In this document: positions 9,437 through 17,525 of the stretch, one piece after another
How the letters are laid out: every line of letters starts with the position of its first letter
Position numbering within the stretch: position 1 is the first letter of the stretch
Source of the DNA: an uncultured Oscillospiraceae bacterium
Lineage (GTDB): Bacteria; Bacillota; Clostridia; Oscillospirales; Acutalibacteraceae
NCBI GenBank assembly: GCA_900539425.1
Contig: UQBX01000007.1
Location: 1 to 64,000, forward strand
DNA length: 64,000 nucleotides
Direction of reading: 5' to 3'
The notes under the pieces: model-generated
The model's input: only the letters and a program-made list of their open reading frames with translations
What the model was told of the DNA's origin: nothing
Database searches by the model: none
Program-made: the position numbers and the translations under genes

Positions 9437-10869
9437 TGGCGAATAATACTTATAATTCACCTTTTAACGCCCGCTACGCCAGCAAGGAAATGCAGTATAT
9501 ATACTCGCCTGATTTCAAATTCAAAACATGGCGTAAACTGTGGATAGCTCTTGCAGAGGCTGAGCACGAGCTGGGACTGAATATCACTCAGGAACAGATA
9601 GACGAGCTTAAGGCTCATGCGGACGATATCAATTACGAAACAGCCGCCGCTTATGAAAAGCAATTCCGCCATGATGTTATGGCGCATGTTCATGCTTACG
9701 GTGATCAGTGCCCCAAGGCGGAGCCTATAATCCACCTCGGAGCAACAAGCTGTTATGTAGGTGATAACACTGATGTTATCACAATGCGAGAGGCTCTTCT
9801 ACTTATCAAGAAAAAACTTGTAAACGCCATCGCAGGCGTTGCGGCTTTTGCTGATAAGTATAAGGACATGCCCTGCCTTGGCTTTACCCATTTTCAGCCG
9901 GCACAGCCTACAACCGTAGGCAAAAGGGCAACCCTCTGGCTTATGGATCTTGTGCTTGATTATAATGAGATAGAGCATGTGCTTGATACGCTTATGCTTC
10001 TCGGTTCAAAGGGCACAACAGGAACTCAGGCATCTTTCCTTGAGCTCTTTAACGGAGATCATGAAAAGTGCAAGGAGCTTGACAGAAAGATCGCAGAGAA
10101 AATGGGCTTTAAGTCCTGCTTTCCTGTAAGCGGCCAGACTTATGCAAGAAAGCTTGATACTATCGTTTGCAACTGCCTTGCGCTCATTGCGCAGTCATGC
10201 TGCAAGTTTTCAAATGATTTGAGGCTTCTTCAGAACCTCAAGGAAATAGAGGAGCCGTTTGAAAAGCATCAGATAGGCTCTTCGGCAATGGCTTACAAGA
10301 GAAACCCCATGAGAAGCGAAAGAATCGCGTCTCTTTCACGCTATGTTATGATTGACGCGCTCAATCCCGCGTGGACGGCTTCCGCTCAGTGGTTTGAAAG
10401 AACTCTTGATGACAGTGCCAACAAGCGTGTGTCTGTTGCTGAAGCATTCCTTGCAACGGACGGTATCCTTGATTTATATATTAATGTAACAAGCGGACTC
10501 GTTGTTTACCCCAAGGTAATACATTCAAGGCTTATGAGCGAGCTTCCGTTTATGGCAACGGAAAACATCCTTATGGATGCCGTTAAAAAAGGCGGCGACC
10601 GTCAGGAACTTCACGAAAGAATCCGTGTTCACTCAATGGCAGCGGCAGATGTTGTCAAAATGCAGGGCGGCAAAAATGATCTTATTGACAGAATTGCGGC
10701 AGACCCAGCTTTTATGATGACTAAAGAAGAGATACTTGCCACAATGAAACCGGAAAACTTTGTGGGCAGAGCGCCTCAGCAAACTGCGGATTTCCTCAGT
10801 GAAGTCATTAAACCGATACTTGATGCCAACAAAGATCTGCTTGGTATCAATGTAGAAATAAATGTATAA
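9436..10869 (+). CDS. purB: Adenylosuccinate lyase
   Basis: A 477-residue member of the fumarase/aspartase superfamily that releases fumarate from SAICAR and from adenylosuccinate. The signature loop is GSSAMAYKRNPM near residue 280, and the HLGATSCYVGDN and GFTHFQPAQPTT substrate-binding segments are clear. Length and motifs match the longer, eukaryote-like PurB type seen in many Clostridia. It is coupled to purC and followed 12 bp later by the oadB-like gene. Confidence 0.95.
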   Translation: MANNTYNSPFNARYASKEMQYIYSPDFKFKTWRKLWIALAEAEHELGLNITQEQIDELKAHADDINYETAAAYEKQFRHDVMAHVHAYGDQCPKAEPIIHLGATSCYVGDNTDVITMREALLLIKKKLVNAIAGVAAFADKYKDMPCLGFTHFQPAQPTTVGKRATLWLMDLVLDYNEIEHVLDTLMLLGSKGTTGTQASFLELFNGDHEKCKELDRKIAEKMGFKSCFPVSGQTYARKLDTIVCNCLALIAQSCCKFSNDLRLLQNLKEIEEPFEKHQIGSSAMAYKRNPMRSERIASLSRYVMIDALNPAWTASAQWFERTLDDSANKRVSVAEAFLATDGILDLYINVTSGLVVYPKVIHSRLMSELPFMATENILMDAVKKGGDRQELHERIRVHSMAAADVVKMQGGKNDLIDRIAADPAFMMTKEEILATMKPENFVGRAPQQTADFLSEVIKPILDANKDLLGINVEINV

Positions 10870-10881
10870 CCGGAGGTAAAA

Positions 10882-12036
10882 ATGATACAGTTAAGTGTAT
10901 TAGACACATTTGCCAATCTGTTTTCCAATTTCGGAAACATAACATGGCAGCAAATCGTTATGATCGCAATAGGCGGACTTCTTGTATTCCTTGCGATCAA
11001 AAAAGAAATGGAGCCTACGCTTCTTCTTCCCATGGGCTTCGGTACAATCCTTGTAAACCTTCCGCTTTCCGGCGCAATTACTCAGCCGGGTGCAACAGAA
11101 GCAGGACCGATTACAACACTTTTTGACGCAGGTATTTCAAACGAACTTTTCCCGCTTCTCCTTTTCATAGGAATAGGCGCAATGATCGATTTCGGCCCGC
11201 TTCTTAAAAATCCGTGGCTTATGCTTTTCGGCGCGGCAGCTCAGTTCGGTATCTTCTTTACCTTCTTTGTTGCTTCTTTCTTCTTCGATTTCAAGGACGC
11301 CGCCTCTATCGCCATTATCGGCGCGGCAGACGGCCCCACATCAATCTTCGTTGCTCAGGAGCTCAATTCTGCTTACCTCGGCCCAATTATGGTTGCGGCG
11401 TACTCATATATGGCGCTTGTTCCCATTATACAGCCGCCTGTTATCAAGCTCTGCACAACAAAGAAAGAGCGTCTTATCAGAATGAAATATCAGCCGGGCG
11501 AAGTTTCAAAGCTTACAAAGATTCTTTTCCCGATAATCATCACCATAGTTGCCGGCCTTGTTGCTCCTAAGTCAGTTGCGCTTGTAGGCTTCCTTATGTT
11601 CGGTAACCTTATCCGTGAATGCGGCGTTCTTAATGCTCTTTCAGAAACTGCTCAGAATTCACTTGCAAATATTATCACAATTCTGCTCGGTCTCACTGTT
11701 GCGTCAAGAATGCATTATGAGGAGTTCCTGCAGTGGCAGACAATTCTTATTCTTGCCCTCGGTCTTGTAGCATTTGTCTTTGATACTGCCGGCGGTGTAT
11801 TCTTTGCAAAGCTTCTCAACATCTTCCTTCCGAAAGACAAAAAGATCAACCCCATGATCGGTGCGGCTGGTATTTCAGCATTCCCGATGAGCGGTCGTGT
11901 TGTTAACCAGATGGGTCTTAAAGAGGATAATCAGAACTTCCTGCTTATGCAGTCAATAAGCGTAAACGTATCAGGTCAGATTGCGTCAGTTATCGCAGGC
12001 GGCCTTATCCTTACCCTTGTTGAAGAGATAATTTAA
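10882..12036 (+). CDS. oadB: Na+-translocating decarboxylase, beta subunit
   Basis: A 384-residue integral membrane protein of the OadB/GcdB/MmdB family, the subunit that couples decarboxylation of a carboxybiotin intermediate to Na+ export. It has about ten hydrophobic segments and the GAADGPTSIFVA motif, which carries the Na+-site aspartate in characterised members. GGAGG precedes the ATG. The carboxyltransferase and biotin-carrier subunits are not in this window, so the substrate (oxaloacetate, methylmalonyl-CoA or glutaconyl-CoA) cannot be told. The OadG-like gene follows 13 bp later. The family assignment is firm, the substrate is not. Confidence 0.9.
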   Translation: MIQLSVLDTFANLFSNFGNITWQQIVMIAIGGLLVFLAIKKEMEPTLLLPMGFGTILVNLPLSGAITQPGATEAGPITTLFDAGISNELFPLLLFIGIGAMIDFGPLLKNPWLMLFGAAAQFGIFFTFFVASFFFDFKDAASIAIIGAADGPTSIFVAQELNSAYLGPIMVAAYSYMALVPIIQPPVIKLCTTKKERLIRMKYQPGEVSKLTKILFPIIITIVAGLVAPKSVALVGFLMFGNLIRECGVLNALSETAQNSLANIITILLGLTVASRMHYEEFLQWQTILILALGLVAFVFDTAGGVFFAKLLNIFLPKDKKINPMIGAAGISAFPMSGRVVNQMGLKEDNQNFLLMQSISVNVSGQIASVIAGGLILTLVEEII

Positions 12037-12049
12037 CGGAGGTAAAAAT

Positions 12050-12256
12050 ATGTTGAATTTACTTGCAAAACTCGGCGCAATTTCAATGGCACTTGAGATT
12101 CATCCCGATTCATGGAAAGAAACTCTTCCTATTATGGTTATCGGAATGGTAGGCATATTCCTCGTTATCGGCGTTATTATTCTTATAACTTACGGCCTTA
12201 ACAAACTTTCAAACGGCAGTAAAAAGAAGAATAAGAAAAAGGACGATAATGAGTAA
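12050..12256 (+). CDS. OadG-family small membrane subunit
   Basis: This 68-residue protein has a single transmembrane helix at about residues 27-48 and a strongly basic C-terminal tail (KKKNKKK). That architecture is typical of the gamma subunit that holds the Na+ decarboxylase complex together. It is placed directly after oadB, with GGAGG before its ATG. The sequence is too short to fix the identity by motif, so the call rests on topology and position. Confidence 0.72.
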   Translation: MLNLLAKLGAISMALEIHPDSWKETLPIMVIGMVGIFLVIGVIILITYGLNKLSNGSKKKNKKKDDNE

Positions 12257-12292
12257 CCGCCGTAAACATAAATAAATTTAGTAACAGCATTA

Positions 12293-12322
12293 AGCCGCTC
12301 TCTTATGAGGGCGGCTTTTTTT
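12293..12322. terminator. Intrinsic terminator of the ANTAR-dap-pur-oad run
   Basis: A 10-bp stem starting AGCCGC, with a TTAT loop, is followed by a run of T. It closes the rightward operon and abuts the stop codon of the convergent ylbJ-like gene. Confidence 0.85.
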
Positions 12323-13344
12323 CAGCATTTTCTTTTTCTGTTTTCAAGATCAAATATGAGGACGGCACATCCCAGAAGCATTAATACTGAAAGAGCGGCA
12401 TTCACACTTGTGGGGCGAACTATCGTTTCGGAATAATTTGAAAAGACCTCGCTGCCCGACGGAAAAAAATGAATAAGCGCGGCACAGACGGCACTGCTGA
12501 TAATGCCGTTTATCACACGCCAAAGCAGAAAATCAGTGTATTTCATTCCTGTTTCTTTAATTATTGTATATATCTGCAAATGAATGCATAAGCCGCCGAA
12601 TGCAAGATAAAAAGCAGTTATAAAGAGCGGAAGATTTGGTGCGCACTGAGCAGCGCCGCTTGTGATCTCAATAATCGGAAGTAAAAATTCGGGAAGCGGC
12701 AGGTTTCCCTGAACGGCGCAGAAAAGCATTATATATGCCGTCATGTTTATTACGCTTCGGGCAGATTGTTCAACGCTTTTGTTAAGCGCCTGAGCAGGAG
12801 TCAGGGAAAGGAAACTGCTTTCTCCCTCCTCGGTTTTACCCCATATAAAACCACACAGCAGAGAGCTTATTAATGCGGCGGCAGTTACGCTTGCAAAAAG
12901 GATAATGCCCTGCTGTTTGCTTTTAAGTATACCTGTTCCCAGTGCGGTTATAATAAATCCCGCCCCGCCGCTGAAATCAAACCTCAGCATCCGCTTGGCG
13001 CAGTTTGAGTCAATATCGCCGTTGCGGTATAGATTTGCGGTCAGAAGCGCTCCTGAGGGATAACCTCCTATCAGCCCGAGAAACAGGGCAGAGCCTGCGC
13101 ATTTCGGCAGGCGAAGAACTTTGCATGTAACGGGGCTGAGAATATTTTCAAGAGCCCTGCCGGCGGCGCTGTGCTGTATAAAATTGAATATTATAAGTAG
13201 GGGAAGCAGGCTGGGAATTATAACCCTGCCGGAAAGAGCCGCGCCGTAGAGGGCGCCCTCTTTTGCGTCTGAGGAAAAAACGATAAGCACGCCTGCAAGC
13301 GCAAGAGCGGCAAAAAGCAAAAAAGAATCCCTGTTTATTTTCAT
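12322..13344 (-). CDS. YlbJ-like sporulation integral membrane protein
   Basis: A 340-residue polytopic membrane protein with about eight hydrophobic segments. The N-terminal half has the nucleoside-recognition (Gate-like) pattern GRVIIPSLLPLLIIFNF and GLIGGYPSGALLTANLYRNG that characterises YlbJ. In Bacillus subtilis YlbJ is a sigma-E-dependent protein needed for spore formation. It diverges from yqfC by 40 bp, and AGGTGG precedes the ATG. The divergent pairing with yqfC-yqfD supports a sporulation role, but the biochemical function is unknown. Confidence 0.75.
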   Translation of the reverse strand: MKINRDSFLLFAALALAGVLIVFSSDAKEGALYGAALSGRVIIPSLLPLLIIFNFIQHSAAGRALENILSPVTCKVLRLPKCAGSALFLGLIGGYPSGALLTANLYRNGDIDSNCAKRMLRFDFSGGAGFIITALGTGILKSKQQGIILFASVTAAALISSLLCGFIWGKTEEGESSFLSLTPAQALNKSVEQSARSVINMTAYIMLFCAVQGNLPLPEFLLPIIEITSGAAQCAPNLPLFITAFYLAFGGLCIHLQIYTIIKETGMKYTDFLLWRVINGIISSAVCAALIHFFPSGSEVFSNYSETIVRPTSVNAALSVLMLLGCAVLIFDLENRKRKC

Positions 13345-13370
13345 ATAACCACCTATTTAATTCATATAAA
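13341..13370 (+). promoter_or_regulatory. Possible sigma-E promoter for yqfC-yqfD
   Basis: TCATATA is followed after 15 bp by CATATAAA, resembling the sigma-E pattern (ATA at -35, CATA...T at -10). The homologous genes in Bacillus are sigma-E dependent. The match is short and the region is AT-rich, so this is tentative. Confidence 0.35.
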
Positions 13371-13384
13371 TTAACGGTGATTTT

Positions 13385-13651
13385 ATGAGAAAAAAATTAG
13401 TAAGAAGCGGCGGAGATATACCGCGCGAGTGCTTTACGGGCGAGCCGCATATAGAGCTTTACGGCTGTTCGCAGTGCCTTGTGGACGGTTTAAAGTCTGT
13501 TCTTGAATACTCGTCTGATACAATAAAACTTGCCGCAGGAAAAAAGAAGATAACTTTTCACGGCGATAACCTGCATATAGATTCCTTTACCCCTCAGGGA
13601 GCGGTAGTTGAAGGTATGATTGTGAGCGTGGATTTTTCAGATGCTGATTAA
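13385..13651 (+). CDS. yqfC: Sporulation protein YqfC
   Basis: This 88-residue protein belongs to the YabP/YqfC family, with the conserved ending in which the chain reads VEGMIVSVDF. YqfC is a sigma-E-regulated protein of unknown mechanism that is nearly always followed by yqfD in spore formers. The ribosome site is weak (GGTGA). The 3' end overlaps yqfD by 11 bp, which suggests coupled translation. Confidence 0.85.
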   Translation: MRKKLVRSGGDIPRECFTGEPHIELYGCSQCLVDGLKSVLEYSSDTIKLAAGKKKITFHGDNLHIDSFTPQGAVVEGMIVSVDFSDAD

Positions 13652-14843
13652 ATTTATAAATTGGTTTTTCGGTTATGTGGTGTTTACTTTTTCAGGCGGG
13701 TTTACAGATGGATTCATAAACCGCTGTTATACGGAAAAAATAAATATAAAAGATATTGTCTGTGAAAACGGGAAGATTACCGCACGGTGCAGCATAAATG
13801 CGTACAAGCGGCTTCACAGAGTTGCGCTCAGGTCCGGCGGAAAGGTCAGAGTAGTTAAAAAACGCGGTCTGCCGTTTATACTGCATCCGCTGAAGGGCAG
13901 ATGGGGAATATTCTGCGGAATGCTCTTTTTCGTGCTTTTTGTGTCTTTTATGAGCGGCTTTATATGGAATGTAACGGTAATCGGAAACAATACTCTTGAA
14001 ACCTCTAAAATAGTTGATTATCTTGCCCAAAACGGTTTTAAAACAGGCGTGCGCTGGTCTGAAACTGACAAGGAAAATCTGGAGTTTTCCGTAATGGCGG
14101 ATTTTGATAATGTTGCTTGGATATCCATAAACCGATTAGGCTGTCTTGCACAGGTTGAAATTCGCGAGACTACACCTAAGCCTCAGATAGAAAACAACAA
14201 TATAATTACAAATGTTACTGCCGATAAAGACGGGGTTATAGTGAAGGTAACTGCACTCGGCGGCTGGCCTGCTGTAAAACCGGGAGATGCCGTTACAAAA
14301 GGAGATCTTCTTATTTCGGGCGTTTATGAGGCGGCGGAAACAGAAAATCCGCAGAAAAATCATTATGCTCGCGCCCACGGCAGTGTAATTGCCAAAACAG
14401 ATTATGAAATCACTGTAAATATACCTCGGGAGCAGAGTGAAAAGGTGTATACAAGCGAAAAACAATATAAGACGCTTTACCTATTCGGGGTTGAAATTCC
14501 CCTGTCAATAAATAAAAAAGAGGAAAACACGGTGTCCGAATTTCAAAAACGATATCTTGTGTTAAATGATTTTAGGCTGCCGATAGGTATATATACCGAA
14601 ACACGAAGAACATATCAGGATACAAAACGCAGTATTTCCGATTCGGAGCTGCTTGCGGCGGCAAAAGAAGAGCTTTCCGCAAGGGAAAAGGAAGAACTGA
14701 GCGAATGCGAAATAATCGGCAGAGATGAAAATTACGAAATTACTCAGGACGGTATTTCGTACACCTGCGATTATTCGCTTCTTGAGGATATAGGTTCGGA
14801 GCACGAAATTATTTTTTCGGATTCTGAAGATGATAATTCTTGA
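13641..14843 (+). CDS. yqfD: Sporulation protein YqfD
   Basis: A 400-residue protein of the YqfD/SpoIV family. A cytoplasmic N-terminal region (about 1-85) is followed by one transmembrane helix around residues 88-112 (IFCGMLFFVLFVSFMSGFIW) and a large outside domain beginning with the FtsQ/POTRA-like segment VTVIGNNTLETSKI. It is found in endospore formers next to yqfC. Its exact role is not known. Confidence 0.88.
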   Translation: MLIKFINWFFGYVVFTFSGGFTDGFINRCYTEKINIKDIVCENGKITARCSINAYKRLHRVALRSGGKVRVVKKRGLPFILHPLKGRWGIFCGMLFFVLFVSFMSGFIWNVTVIGNNTLETSKIVDYLAQNGFKTGVRWSETDKENLEFSVMADFDNVAWISINRLGCLAQVEIRETTPKPQIENNNIITNVTADKDGVIVKVTALGGWPAVKPGDAVTKGDLLISGVYEAAETENPQKNHYARAHGSVIAKTDYEITVNIPREQSEKVYTSEKQYKTLYLFGVEIPLSINKKEENTVSEFQKRYLVLNDFRLPIGIYTETRRTYQDTKRSISDSELLAAAKEELSAREKEELSECEIIGRDENYEITQDGISYTCDYSLLEDIGSEHEIIFSDSEDDNS

Positions 14844-14868
14844 AACGAAATGTAATGTGTGATAAAAT
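14840..14868 (+). promoter_or_regulatory. Sigma-A promoter of uxuA-uxuB
   Basis: TTGAAA (14840-14845) and TAAAAT (14863-14868) are separated by 17 bp. The -35 box overlaps the last codons of yqfD, so the uronate genes are set apart from the sporulation pair. Confidence 0.6.
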
Positions 14869-14900
14869 GTGATAAATAAAATAATAAAGGAGGACTGAAT

Positions 14901-15977
14901 ATGCAGATGACTTTTCGATGGTTCGGAAATAAGCTTGACACAGTTTCTCTTGACCAGATCAAGCAGATTCCGGGCGTTACCGGCGTTGTTCCCGCTCTTC
15001 ATGATTTGCCGGCAGGTGAGGCATGGAGCGAGGAAAGAGTTCGCGCAATGTATGACGAAATCACTTCAGCCGGGCTTACTATGGAGTGCATCGAAAGTGT
15101 AAATGTGCACGAGGATATAAAGCTTGGTCTGCCCACCCGCGATAAGCTTATTGAGAATTATAAAACCTCAATAAGAAATCTTGCCAAGGTAGGCGTAAAA
15201 TGTATATGCTACAACTTTATGCCTGTTTTTGACTGGACCAGAACAGACCTTTATATGCCCCTTCCGGACGGCTCTACATGCCTTTCATATGACGGCAAGC
15301 AGGTAGAGGGCAAATCTCCGGAGGATATGTTCAGGGAAATTGACGACAATTCAAACGGCTATGCTATGCCGGGCTGGGAGCCTGACAGAATGGGCGAGAT
15401 CAAGGAGCTGTTTGAAAAATATAAGGGAATTACTGAAGAGGATTTGTGGCAGAGTCTTCAGTATTTTCTTGAGGCTATTATGCCTGTATGTGAGGAATGC
15501 GATATCAAAATGGCAATACATCCGGATGATCCGCCCTGGGGAATCTTCGGTTTGCCTCGTATTATAAAGGATAAGGATGCGCTTTTAAGACTTGTGAATA
15601 TGGTGCCCAGTAAATATAACGGTATAACTCTTTGCACAGGCTCACTCGGCGCAAGCCCTAAGAATAACATTCCTGAAATTATCCGCACTCCCGAAATAGG
15701 GGAGAGAATTTATTTTGCACATCTTCGCAATGTTTCAATCAATGACCAGTGGTTCAATGAAACTGCCCATGAAAGTGCTGCCGGCTCTCTTGATATGTAC
15801 GAAATTGTTAAGGCTCTTCAGGAAATCGGATTTGACGGATATGTACGTCCCGACCACGGCAGAATGATATGGGGAGAGGTTGCAAGACCCGGCTATGGCC
15901 TTTTTGACCGTGCTCTCGGCGTTTGTTACCTTAACGGACTTTGGGAAGCAGTTGAAAAAAGCAGAAAGGAAAAATAA
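14901..15977 (+). CDS. uxuA: Mannonate dehydratase
   Basis: A 358-residue UxuA-family TIM-barrel enzyme that dehydrates D-mannonate to 2-keto-3-deoxy-D-gluconate. The N-terminus MTFRWFGNKLDTVSLDQIKQIPGV is diagnostic, and metal ligand segments such as MAIHPDDPP, CTGSLGA and RPDHGR are present. AAGGAGG precedes the ATG. It is followed one base later by the SDR gene that supplies mannonate, so together they turn fructuronate into KDG. Confidence 0.96.
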   Translation: MQMTFRWFGNKLDTVSLDQIKQIPGVTGVVPALHDLPAGEAWSEERVRAMYDEITSAGLTMECIESVNVHEDIKLGLPTRDKLIENYKTSIRNLAKVGVKCICYNFMPVFDWTRTDLYMPLPDGSTCLSYDGKQVEGKSPEDMFREIDDNSNGYAMPGWEPDRMGEIKELFEKYKGITEEDLWQSLQYFLEAIMPVCEECDIKMAIHPDDPPWGIFGLPRIIKDKDALLRLVNMVPSKYNGITLCTGSLGASPKNNIPEIIRTPEIGERIYFAHLRNVSINDQWFNETAHESAAGSLDMYEIVKALQEIGFDGYVRPDHGRMIWGEVARPGYGLFDRALGVCYLNGLWEAVEKSRKEK

Positions 15978-15978
15978 A

Positions 15979-16827
15979 ATGACTCATGAGAATTTAAAGG
16001 GCAGAGTTGCTGTTGTAACAGGCGGCGGCGGAGTTCTTTGCGGCGCTTTTGCAAAAACACTTGCCGCTCAGGGCTGCAAAGTTGCTGTTCTTGATCTTAA
16101 TAAAGAAGCCGCACAGAAATGCGCTGATGAAATCAATGCAGGCGGCGGAGAGGCAATTGCAGTTGGATGCAATGTGCTTGAACTTGAATCAATGCAGCGC
16201 GCAAGAGATGAGGTTACAGAACTGCTTGGAACCTGTGATATTCTTCTCAACGGCGCAGGCGGTAATAACCCTAAGGGCACAACAACAAAAGATACCCTTG
16301 AAAAGATAGACCTTGTTCAGAAAGATGAAAATATAAAGACTTTCTTTGATCTTGATCCCAGCGGAATAAGCTTTGTTTTTAACCTTAATTTCCTGGGTAC
16401 GCTTATCCCCACGCAGGTATTTGCGCGCGACATGGTTGAAAAAGAGCATTCCTGCATAGTTATGATCACTTCAATGAACGCTTACAGACCGCTCACAAGA
16501 ATTCCTGCCTACTCAGCCGCTAAAGCTGCGGTAAAGAACTTCACAGAGTGGATGGCAGTGCATTTTGCTCCCATGGGAATTAGAGTAAATGCCATTGCAC
16601 CGGGCTTCTTCTCAACAAAGCAGAATAAGACCCTGCTTTGGAATGAGGACGGCACACCAACAGAACGCACCGGCAAAATTCTTGCGGCTACTCCGATGAA
16701 CCGTTTCGGTGAGCCTGAAGAGCTTGACGGAACACTGCTTTTCCTGTGTGATGAAGCTTACAGCGGCTTTATTACCGGAGTAAGCATTCCTGTTGACGGC
16801 GGTTTCAATGCATATTCCGGCGTATAA
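15979..16827 (+). CDS. uxuB: SDR-family D-mannonate oxidoreductase (fructuronate reductase)
   Basis: A 282-residue short-chain dehydrogenase with the cofactor loop VTGGGGVLCG near residue 14 and the catalytic YSAAK motif (AYSAAKAAVKNF). In Bacillus the SDR-type UxuB beside uxuA reduces D-fructuronate to D-mannonate, unlike the unrelated long-chain E. coli UxuB. The ATG at 15979 lies one base after the uxuA stop and has AAGGA upstream; an open GTG-led extension inside uxuA is unlikely. Function is inferred from the pairing with uxuA. Confidence 0.85.
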   Translation: MTHENLKGRVAVVTGGGGVLCGAFAKTLAAQGCKVAVLDLNKEAAQKCADEINAGGGEAIAVGCNVLELESMQRARDEVTELLGTCDILLNGAGGNNPKGTTTKDTLEKIDLVQKDENIKTFFDLDPSGISFVFNLNFLGTLIPTQVFARDMVEKEHSCIVMITSMNAYRPLTRIPAYSAAKAAVKNFTEWMAVHFAPMGIRVNAIAPGFFSTKQNKTLLWNEDGTPTERTGKILAATPMNRFGEPEELDGTLLFLCDEAYSGFITGVSIPVDGGFNAYSGV

Positions 16828-16840
16828 TATGATGTATTTT

Positions 16841-16869
16841 AAAGGCGGGAATTTCCCGCCTTTTCTTTT
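16841..16869 (+). terminator. Intrinsic terminator of uxuA-uxuB
   Basis: A GGCGGGAAATTTCCCGCC-type stem flanked by A and T runs lies just after uxuB. Confidence 0.82.
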
Positions 16870-16883
16870 TATAAATAATGTTC

Positions 16884-16912
16884 TTGCATATAATCATTGT
16901 GTATGGTAAAGT
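16884..16912 (+). promoter_or_regulatory. Promoter of lemA-DUF2207
   Basis: TTGCAT and TAAAGT are separated by 17 bp, with a TGG extended -10, between the uxuB terminator and lemA. Confidence 0.5.
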
Positions 16913-16946
16913 AAAATTGAAATAATATTAAAAAGGAGGAATGATT

Positions 16947-17525
16947 ATGAGCGCAGGCACATTAGCGGCAGTAATTATTGCCGCCGTAATCATTTTTATT
17001 ATCATAGTTTTGGGTATTTATGTGGCGGCAACATATAATTCGCTCGTAAATCTCAGAAACACTGTTGAGGAAGCGTTTGCTACAATGGATGTCTACCTCA
17101 AAAAAAGATGGGATCTTATCCCGAATATCGTTGAGAGCGTAAAGGGTTATGCTAAACATGAGGCGCAGACACTCATGAATGTCATCTCTGCCAGAAACGG
17201 AAATTACAACGATATGACAACTGAGCAGAAAATGCAGGCTGACAAAGAACTTACAAGAGGTCTTGCCGGTTTCAATATTCTTGCCGAGCAGTATCCTGAT
17301 TTAAAAGCTAATCAGAATTTCCTTGATCTGAATAATCAGCTCCAGAGAACTGAAGAGGATATAGCAAACGCAAGAAAGTATTATAATGCCGTTGTAAAAA
17401 ATTATAATAATAAAACCGAAATGTTCCCCTCAGGTATAATTGCCAAAATGTTCAAATTCGGCAAAAAGCAGATGTTTGCCATTGAAAATGAGCAGGAAAA
17501 AGAGGCTGTAAAGGTAGAATTTTGA
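16947..17525 (+). CDS. lemA: LemA family protein
   Basis: A 192-residue LemA protein with one N-terminal membrane helix (about residues 5-27) and a long helical domain starting YNSLVNLRNTVEEAFATMDVYLKKRWDLIPN, the family hallmark. Two ATGs are available; the one at 16947 is at the correct distance from AAGGAGG, while 16941 is too close. It overlaps the DUF2207 gene by one base. LemA and DUF2207 proteins are a common pair of unknown envelope function. Confidence 0.92.
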   Translation: MSAGTLAAVIIAAVIIFIIIVLGIYVAATYNSLVNLRNTVEEAFATMDVYLKKRWDLIPNIVESVKGYAKHEAQTLMNVISARNGNYNDMTTEQKMQADKELTRGLAGFNILAEQYPDLKANQNFLDLNNQLQRTEEDIANARKYYNAVVKNYNNKTEMFPSGIIAKMFKFGKKQMFAIENEQEKEAVKVEF

